Source of the DNA: Utricularia gibba
Lineage: Eukaryota; Streptophyta; Magnoliopsida; Lamiales; Lentibulariaceae
Reading direction: 5' to 3'
Assembly (NCBI GenBank): GCA_002189035.1
Contig: CM007992.1
Span: forward strand, 2,046,001 to 2,110,000
Length of the DNA: 64,000 bases
Shown: positions 56,894-64,000 of the stretch, in pieces
How positions within the stretch are numbered: position 1 is the first letter of the stretch
How the letters are laid out: each line of letters starts with the position of its first letter
The notes under the pieces: model-generated
The model's input: only the letters and a program-made list of their open reading frames with translations
What the model was told of the DNA's origin: nothing
Database searches by the model: none
Program-made: the position numbers and the translations under genes

Positions 56894-58180
56894 TGTTAAG
56901 CATCATTTTCTCACTATCTTTTAAGTCGTTTTTAAGTCTAAATGTGATTAAAGTTATTTATTAGGAATTTATAATATAAGATTTAGGTTATTATCTAAAT
57001 TAGGGTAATTATCCTAAATCTTGTAATTTATCTAATATTTTTGCTAGTTTAGTTTAAGCTTTATTATGGCCAAACACGTCGCAAGAAGTATGAGAGAGGA
57101 AGCAGCAATGGTGACAAAATAGATCTTCCCGAACTAACATCTCCTTTATTTCCAAAAGACTGCAAATGCTTAATGATGAGCCTTGACATGCGGTACAAGG
57201 GAGTTTCTGACAGATGAAATTATTAGTTCTGACAGAGAAACACGAAAACTCAGACGAAGTAGTTCAATTCATTCATTCAGCATTCAATTTCAAGTTTTTA
57301 GTTTAGACTTTTGTTTCCCTCTCGAGAGGATTTTTCCTCTAACTTCTCTCTAAAGTCTTGATTTCATTTTCCTTAGTTTGTAAAGCTGTTCATGGCTAGA
57401 AACTTTTGTTTTTGGGTTGGGAGATTCTCAATTCTGTGTTTCGTTAGTTAATCTCCATTTATTCTTTGAATCCGATCGGGTTCTATATGTCTTTGCACAA
57501 CTATGTTATAGTCTTCTGCAACTGACCCTTATTCAAGATTCATGGTTAGCTGATCACTATCTGAGAGTTTTGAAGAGGAGTAAAATGGAAAGCACCAACT
57601 CATGCCCTTTTGGCAAGAGGGACAGATAGTAGTTACCTTAGGATCAATGCACAGATTGTTACCTCTTCGACTCATTGGGTCATTGGCAACACTCAGGTAC
57701 ACACATGCAATTCGACGGTGAGGGTAAGATGGCATGACCTCTTATCTTCACGTTCATTCAAGGAGGAGCGAGATCGAGCTATATCCATGCCTTCTTAAAA
57801 GAGAGTGTAAGGGAGGGTAGGAATTTCTTTACTCCTATATCCGAGTACTCGAGAAGATCAAAGAAGAGTGGAGATGCAACAAATGTAGCTAGGTAGTATC
57901 CTAGTCTCAAGAATATTCTTTTTATTTAAGGTTCATCGCTTAATTTTATTTTCAATGTTTGTTTACAATCCTCTTATCCCCTTACTCAAACTTCATCATT
58001 TACATTTCTTGCACCTTTTACTTTACAAAACCGTTTACAAATCGTGACAATTGTACTCGTTATAACTTCACCTTTCACTAAAAAACAACTCCTTATGTTC
58101 GACACCCGTACTATGCATTTGTGTTTTACGAGTTTTAAAAATATTTAAAATTTATTATGGAAACGACACCCATCAATAAT
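56889..58180 (+). mobile_element. Solo LTR, Ty3/gypsy-type, with 5-bp target duplication
   Basis: The LTR proper is 56894-58175 (1282 bp), TGTTAAGCATC...CACCCATCA. ATAAT flanks it at 56889-56893 and 58176-58180. The copy-1 block has an uninterrupted site at about 7078-7085 with a single ATAAT. An ending in 'GGAAACGACACCCATCA' and an internal 'TGTTCGACACCCGTACT' fit gypsy LTRs of the Athila/Tat kind (inference). Short frames inside (57417-57798) are chance. Confidence 0.85.
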
Positions 58181-58782
58181 GTCATTTTTTTTTATTGAAG
58201 TAGTATTACTAATAAAAGATCATAGTGTTCTAAACATCCTCTTTGTTATTTTTTTTGTTCATTGACTACAAGCAATGCATTAGCAAATTACAGTTCCAAT
58301 TTGTGTCATCTCTTTAATTCTACAGATTTCAAAGTTGGCATTAGAGCAAGGTTCCATGGATTCAACTTAATCAAGTGATGTATGAAAATTCAATGGTGAG
58401 AATTGTGATATTTGGGTTACTCAAATGAAAGTATATATTCATGCAATGTCTCTTCAGCAAGAGTAGCATGAGCTGAAAAACTACAAGCCATAAAATGCTA
58501 AGCAAAAGTGGCACTTTAGTCAAGTATGGACAAATTCATAATTCCATGGATGTCATCTTGCAAATGTTGCTAAAGACATATGGAAACTCAAACGAAATAT
58601 GAGGGAGATGAGTCTTCCAGGGAAATGCATATTACAAATTTGGAGATGGAGTATGAGTAGCATAATGTTGATTGATTTATGATGGTAGTAACTCAGTTGT
58701 AGATGCTACATGATGCATACCATGTTGCCTAGTTTTGAACCTAACATCTCATCACTTAGGTGTAGTCTATACTAGAGAAACT
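58181..58782 (+). pseudogene. Older copia relic: leader and Gag N-terminus (copy 2)
   Basis: Matches 7086-7659 plus 9372-9520 without the hAT insertion. It has a PBS-like 'TTGGCATTAGAGCAAGG' near 58335 and Gag remnants near 58620 ('ITNLEMEYE'). The undisrupted 'GTTGATTGATTTATGATGG' near 58674 is the empty site of the hAT. Confidence 0.75.
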
Positions 58783-59461
58783 GATGCTGACACAACTGAT
58801 CTTATAAAAGTGAAGACAGAAGATAACGCAGCTGATCTTATGACTAAGGCCCTGAGGTCCTCTCGGCACCATATGTTGGTGCAGAAAGCAGGGCTCAAGA
58901 TTATTTGCTAAAGGAACGCTCACATCCAGCCTGTGGGAGTGATTGTTGACATTAAGTAATGATCACGTGTGTTGCCCAGGTTGGAAGTGAAGGAGTAGAC
59001 CAGCAGCCCCTACTGATGAAATCGAAGATGATTCCCACATCCCACATTAAGGGTCATGATCCCTATCAAATGGGGGGCAGAAGAATAAAAGGGACATGTA
59101 GAGGTGGGCTGCTGGGGCGTGGAGAGAAAGAAGAAATTATGTCTGATTGAGCAACAAGTTAGGTGGTTGTATGCTAAGAATTCAAATTGGATAGTGGCAT
59201 GCTGAAAACACAGATTTGCTGTATGTGCTTGCTCTTTTCATAATGAATTTCTGTTGCTTAGGAGAAATCCTAAGCGCAGGAGGTTCCCAATTGGGTTTAC
59301 ATGGCTAAATCCTGTTTTCTCTATTTCATTACATATACATGTGCACAGATTTACAAGAAACCGTATAGGTGTGTTAGCTTCACACACAACAGCGGAGGCT
59401 GCTGATCATGAGCTTTTGTTCCAGCCCTTCTGCTGGCTGTAGGTGTGCCTTTCTACTAACA
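58783..59461 (+). mobile_element. Copia 3' fragment: RNase H end and LTR
   Basis: 58783-58910 reads 'LIKVKTEDNAADLMTKALRS' and 'LVQKAGL', the C-terminal end of copia RNase H. An LTR candidate follows at 58944-59461 (518 bp, TGTTGACATTAAG...CTACTAACA). The copy-1 block lacks this segment at the equivalent point (about 9520-9545), so it arrived later. Only the 3' part is present. Confidence 0.7.
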
Positions 59462-60215
59462 TTTTCAAGCACACTAATGCAGAGTTGCTGTAGGAGAGCA
59501 AGTCCTAGAATGAGCTTGAAGAGTGAGCTTGTTGGAAAATTTGAAGTAAAAAACAAGTGACGTGGTCCACGATTATGCATCCCAGTATAGCTCAACTTTA
59601 TCAACCAAACTTTAAGGATGAAAAACCTCAGCTAAAATCATGATAAATATCAACTAACCCACTTCTGGATATTTCATTTTTGCTTATGTATTTAAGGTTC
59701 CTTAGCTTGTACTTGTTTTTGCATGTCTTTAAGCATTGAATCTCTGATGGAACTAGAGCATTGTGCTTTTTTTTTTCTTATTCCAAGAATTACAAGAGTT
59801 TTGATTCATTTTTGCAATGTTGATTCCTATTTATCTGGTGCATTCATTGGCAATGATCGTACCCTTTGGTTCTTACACAACCATGGTCAAGCTCTTCCCA
59901 ATCACTCTCTCTTATCTATATCACAAAGGAAAACTTTTTGCGTCTAGCCTTCAATGGGTTCTTTTCATTTAGGCCATTAATTTCATTGATCTTATCTATA
60001 TCACACTGTAATCAATGATGATCTTTCATTCCATTCAAGGGAAATGACAAGAAGAGGTACTATTGATGCTGAGATTGACTTTCTTCAAACTCCATAGTAC
60101 TCCTACTTTCTCAAGATACCTTTCAATCTTAATCCTTTCTTTACTATCTTTGTCAAAAAGAAGAAGGCAACCAAATGCCTTTAGCCTTAGGGAGAAAAAT
60201 AGGGAACGATTAGCC
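59462..60215 (+). repeat. LTR-like tail of the older copia block (copy 2)
   Basis: Matches 9545-10298 with indels; for example, a short segment near 9640-9660 is missing here. It ends where the two blocks diverge, near 60215. Confidence 0.65.
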
Positions 60216-60299
60216 TCCTAGGGCCTTCATGTTGTTTGTGTGCTCAATTGTGGTAGGATTAATTGAAGTCCAAGCCGCTATACTGATTTTCACGTCGAG

Positions 60300-61128
60300 T
60301 TACCACCCTCATTGTTACCTGAAACGAGCCATGACCTGTTACATGAGGTTCGGAACTTTTCACATTTCTATCTTTTTGAAATAGAGCCTTCGGATTTCTT
60401 TGAAGCGGAAAAATCTCCTGAATGGCATACTGCAATGGATGACCAAATCCATGCGATAGAGAGGAATAAAGCTTGGAGTTTAGTCAAGAGGCCTTCTGTA
60501 AGACTGTCATAGGTGTCAAATGGGGCTATAAAGTTAAGCGGAACGCTGAAGGAAGTGTGGATCGATTGAACTCACGGTTAGTTGCCAAAGGGTACAAGCA
60601 GAAAGCTGGGATTGATTACCATCAAGTATTTGTTCCAGTGGTTAGGATGGAGATAGTGAGGATTCTTCTTGCATTAGCAGCTCAACATAAATGGGTTATC
60701 TGGCGAATGATGTTAAATTGCCTTTCTTGAATGGAATATTGAAAGAAGAAGTGTTTGTGGAACAACAATTAGGATATATCAAGAAGGGAAATGAAGACAA
60801 GGTTTTGAAGTTACGCAAATCCCTCTATGGGTTGAAAAAAGCATCACATGCTTGGAATCGGCGAATTGATGCATATCTCAAAGGCATGGAATTTATTCAG
60901 TGTCCATATGAACATTCATTATACCTTCAATAGAAGAAGCTCATAGAAATGATGATCGTGTGTATCTATGTTGATGATTTATTGGTCATTGAAGGGGCTG
61001 AGTCTGAGATAGCAGAGTTCAAGAAAAATATGAATGAAGAATTCAAGATGACCGATGCTGGGAAAATGCATTTTTATTTGGGTATTGAAGTGAAGCAATC
61101 AGCCCAGAAAGTTTTTTTGTGTGTGTTC
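60300..61128 (+). pseudogene. Copia reverse-transcriptase fragment
   Basis: Three overlapping frames cover the RT domain: 'SPEWHTAMDDQIHAIERNKA' (60410), 'RLVAKGYKQKAGIDYHQVFV' (60578), 'KLRKSLYGLKKASHAWNRRI' (60805), and the catalytic 'CIYVDDLLVIEGAESEIAEF' (60961, YVDD intact). A stop and two frameshifts break it. It ends abruptly at about 61128 where repeat G begins, so RNase H is missing. Confidence 0.85.
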
Positions 61129-61860
61129 AATAAGCAATTAGGTTTACATTTTTGAAGGGTTCTACTAAGTAGGGAGACCATATCGGGGTTTGGTCATACT
61201 AATAAACAATGCTTGGACTTTTAGTTAAAATGAAAATTGTTCAAGAAAGCATGAGTAGCAGTTGTGCATAATAAAAGGGAAATAGGAGAGAAAAAAAAAG
61301 GAAAACCCATTGGTAAGTTGTGAAGTGTTTGAGGTCTATGCAACCACATACTCTTCAGTACTATAATAACTTTTTTCGAGTTTTGATAAAACCATAAGAG
61401 GAATAGCAAGCAATGCACTATAAACTAGAACATACACTAAGACAGTGATTGAAAAATTTTAGTCTGAAATAAGTGCTAATGATGCAAATAAATTCTTAGA
61501 TAAAAAGTTCTCAAGTATAGAGAAGATGTAATGAAGGATAAAATCAAGGTGAGTGAGATGGATGTTGGTGAGTACCTAAAAACTACTTTACAAGAATAAT
61601 TTTTGGAAGAGAAAAACGATTTTGTATGATATATGTAATTTTTGTATTGACTTGCTATTTCACTTTCTGATATTTATAAAAATTTTAGCTATATATCTTT
61701 TGGAAAACACCAACATGGGAGGAGATTATAAATCTTTTCATTACATATGATATAAACTGTTTTTTAAATCTATGTGAACTCTTTTAAGTCTCAAAAGAAA
61801 GTTGATATCTCTATGCAAAGAGCTTCTTTTTATGTGCTTTCCTTTATTTATAAAAGCCAC
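61125..61860 (+). repeat. Repeat G, copy 2 (unclassified)
   Basis: Matches 17270-18130 in the same orientation, with an internal deletion of about 160 bp near 61690. Its left edge is the truncation point of the RT fragment, which suggests either that G inserted there or that a rearrangement joined them. Confidence 0.7.
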
Positions 61861-62383
61861 CCCTATTAGCTTTTGGATGAGGTAGATTTCATGATTTATA
61901 ATGACAAACAAAGAGAGTTACCCAACGTTTTTTAAAAGTGTTTCAGAGTGTGCTATTTATGCGGTATAATTAGCAAATGCATGAGGTTGTAGACACACTC
62001 CCCTAGCAATGTGGTTTTCCCTGAGAAGGCTAATGTGACACTTCGAAAAAATGTCCAACCAAGAAAGATCATTGTTAGCAAGACTCATTTGCTGTAGTCT
62101 AATTGTGAAGCCAAAACCAAGAGCTTATAGGAAATGATAACTTATATTATGTGACTAATTTATGTGACCAACCTAAGGATAATGCTTTGGTGTGTAAAAA
62201 GAGCTAGTTTCAATCCAATAATGTAATTAATTTATTTCCATACTGTTCTAGGAGAGGAGAGGGAGAAATACAGGTTATGTGACCAACCTAAGGATAATGC
62301 TTAAGTGTGTAAATATGTTTCTTGTTGCTATCATGGAGTCGTCCAACTTATCTGGAGGTTGAACCTTGTCTATAAGAACGACA
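61861..62383. other. Unassigned stretch with an internal direct repeat
   Basis: The phrase 'GTGACCAACCTAAGGATAAT' occurs near 62167 and 62278, about 111 bp apart, with conserved flanks. No coding frame recognised. Confidence 0.45.
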
Positions 62384-63479
62384 GCTCTATGGAACAGAAC
62401 GACAGCTCTTGGAAGAACACAATGTCAGAAGGAAGCATTATGATAGGTCAAGTGCCCTGTTGTCTATAGTTAGGGGTAATTCCTCTTTTTCTTCTTGTCC
62501 ATTCACTAGCTGCAAATTTCAATTATTTTATGATAAAAGAGTGCAACTACTAGTAAATCAAAGAAGTGGAAAGAGATAATGGAATAATTTCAACAATTCC
62601 TCCTCTGTGAAATCTCTCTTTACCTCACTGGTTTATGATTGAGAATATTGATCTCTTACCGAGAGAGGCTCAGTAGAAGGCCATCCAGGTAGCAAGAGCA
62701 ATAGCAAGGTGGGCACTGCCTGACAAGGCGTGCTTCAGTTCAAACATCAACTACGATCAGCATCATAGTAGTTGAGATAGCTGTTGAACACCAGCCATGG
62801 GAGACAGGTTTTGGGTACATGTAAATGCTGAATGAACAGGAAGCACCGAAAGCAAACCCTTTTACAGACAACAGAGCACGGAATTGGCACAGTTTCTACA
62901 GTGACGGTAAATTTGAATCCAAAGAATATAGAAATCCAACTGACGATCAGTAAAGAGTAGTATGGTGATAACCAGCAGCAGGGGGCAATCCCATACTGCT
63001 CACCGGCAGCATTCCATAGGGTGGCATCATCGGCTGTATGCCCGAAGGATAATACACGCCGCCATTGCTTATTTTTGCCAAACTAGTTAGGCCCTGCATT
63101 CCATCTTTTCTGTAGTTGTTTTGCTCCTGAACCAGAAACTACTGCATCTTCTCCATATCTTCCCTTTGAACATAGGATGGTGGTGGAATGCTCAAAGATG
63201 CCACAAATGGATCTTGTCGTACAACTTAAATTGTCGATCCACCTTGTGCAGGGAGGGCAAGAACTGGAGTTGAGTTTTGGTTGCTCCAGGACGAGGTAAT
63301 GCCACACTGCTAGCGCTGTCATCACTCAACTACGCGGCACCAACATGGTGCCGGATGATTCCCTGGTCATACATGCCATTCAGCAACAATGGATCCAACC
63401 CATTGCGCATTGTAGATTTCTGGTTGGATAGAGCACTTGCGGACTCAATAAGAGCTAGCTCCCAATAAGCTTTGCCTGC
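62384..63479 (-). pseudogene. Clathrin-assembly (ANTH/PICALM-like) gene fragment, copy 2: C-terminal exon and 3' region
   Basis: Read on the minus strand from 63479: 'YWELALIESASALSNQKSTM' and 'GLDPLLLNGMYDQGI', then 'STPVLALPAQGGS', 'QDPFVASLSIPPPSYVQ' and 'FLVQEQ'. It ends with a Met/Pro/Tyr-rich tail ('PMMPPYGMLPVSSMGLPP', about 63035-62980). These are the landmarks of the C-terminal half of plant ANTH-domain clathrin adaptors; the DPF motif normally binds AP-2. Two in-frame stops and at least one frameshift kill it, and the N-terminal ANTH lipid-binding domain is absent. The 3' region (62950-62384) has donor-like and acceptor-like sites, so the source was genomic DNA. It is longer than copy 1 (20084-20875). 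Confidence 0.75.
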
Positions 63480-63489
63480 CACAATAGAT

Positions 63490-63709
63490 GGATTTTTAAT
63501 ATAAATTGTAGTTGATTGAGAAATAATGTTTTGCCTTTTATGTACCAGGCTATTGGACATTGGTTCAAGAAGATGATGAATCCTAAAGTGCTCCTTAAAT
63601 CTTCTATCATGGCATAATCAGCATTAGAGAATGCCTTCAATGTACGTTCTGCATTACTTTTTCCATAAATGTAGTACTTTCTTGAGATTAAGCCTTGGCA
63701 ATTGATCAT
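63490..63709 (-). pseudogene. Copia RNase H fragment
   Basis: The minus-strand frame from 63709 reads 'LKAFSNADYAMIEDLRSTLG' and 'IIFLNQCPIAWYIKGKT', the first half of a copia RNase H with its first catalytic Asp. It fuses directly into the clathrin-assembly fragment near 63480. The rest of the domain is missing. Confidence 0.7.
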
Positions 63710-64000
63710 ATGTGATCTAACTGATCATCATGGTTAGCTGTCAGGCGGAGCATGTGTGACCACGCTGTATAGTTAATTCAGTGGTTATTTCCCTTGACAC
63801 ACAAGAAGGTTAGTGTTGGGAGTGCGATAGTGCTCCTCTGTGTATAACCGTGTGCAGTAAGGGAAAGGCGGTGGGTGTGCATATTTTTCTGGTTTTGATT
63901 GATCACAACGAAAGAGATCTGAGTGGAGTGCTATCACTGATACTGATCGTTCCTCTCATGACTAAGTATAACCATTTTTCCCTGCTAATAAGGCCATGTC

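Noticed and set aside
57417-57798. Two plus-strand frames of about 60-70 codons
   Set aside because: They lie entirely inside a solo LTR with confirmed target duplication and show no domain.
1-64000. CRISPR arrays, operons, ribosome-binding sites, tRNA and rRNA genes
   Set aside because: The window is plant nuclear repeat DNA. I saw no regularly spaced repeats of CRISPR type and no cloverleaf or rRNA-like sequence.

Overview
The window looks like nuclear DNA of a flowering plant, probably a woody dicot although the species cannot be read from it. It is AT-rich and packed with plant-type LTR retrotransposons. It also carries hAT and MULE transposase remnants and pieces of host genes with intron-like interruptions. 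I found no intact host gene, tRNA, rRNA or CRISPR array. Most of the window is nested transposable-element debris, so the useful annotation is which element sits in which and in what order they arrived.

Layout. A nearly intact Ty1/copia element (1649-7025) has two LTRs that I read as identical and a perfect 5-bp target duplication. It sits inside an older composite copia block (287-10298) that also holds a hAT relic (7660-9371). Positions 12.9-16.7 kb hold a minus-strand copia relic split by a gypsy-type solo LTR (14923-16333). Positions 17-21 kb hold two unclassified repeats (G and D) and a fragment of an ANTH-domain clathrin-assembly gene. Then come a truncated copia (20954-23375), a second D copy, and an inverted piece of the clathrin-gene block. 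Positions 30-34.8 kb hold a minus-strand copia, a gypsy 5' fragment and a MULE-like N-terminus. Positions 35-39.5 kb hold a GC-rich island, AT-rich tandem repeats and non-coding repeats. A degenerate copia (39872-43061), a family-B DNA polymerase relic of mitochondrial linear-plasmid type (about 46020-47600), another copia (47896-52748) and a minus-strand gypsy 5' part (52870-54658) follow.

The right end (55.7-63.5 kb) repeats parts of the left end in the same order: composite copia block, repeat G, clathrin-gene fragment. Each copy carries insertions that the other lacks, so each serves as the empty-site control for the other. This pattern points to an old duplication followed by independent element insertion.

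A non-coding repeat family of about 1.14 kb (25231-26383, 32729-33867, 37679-38812) is flanked in all three copies by a different 3-bp duplication. It behaves like a non-autonomous DNA transposon. The two most unusual observations are the mitochondrial-plasmid-type polymerase relic and this 1.14-kb family.
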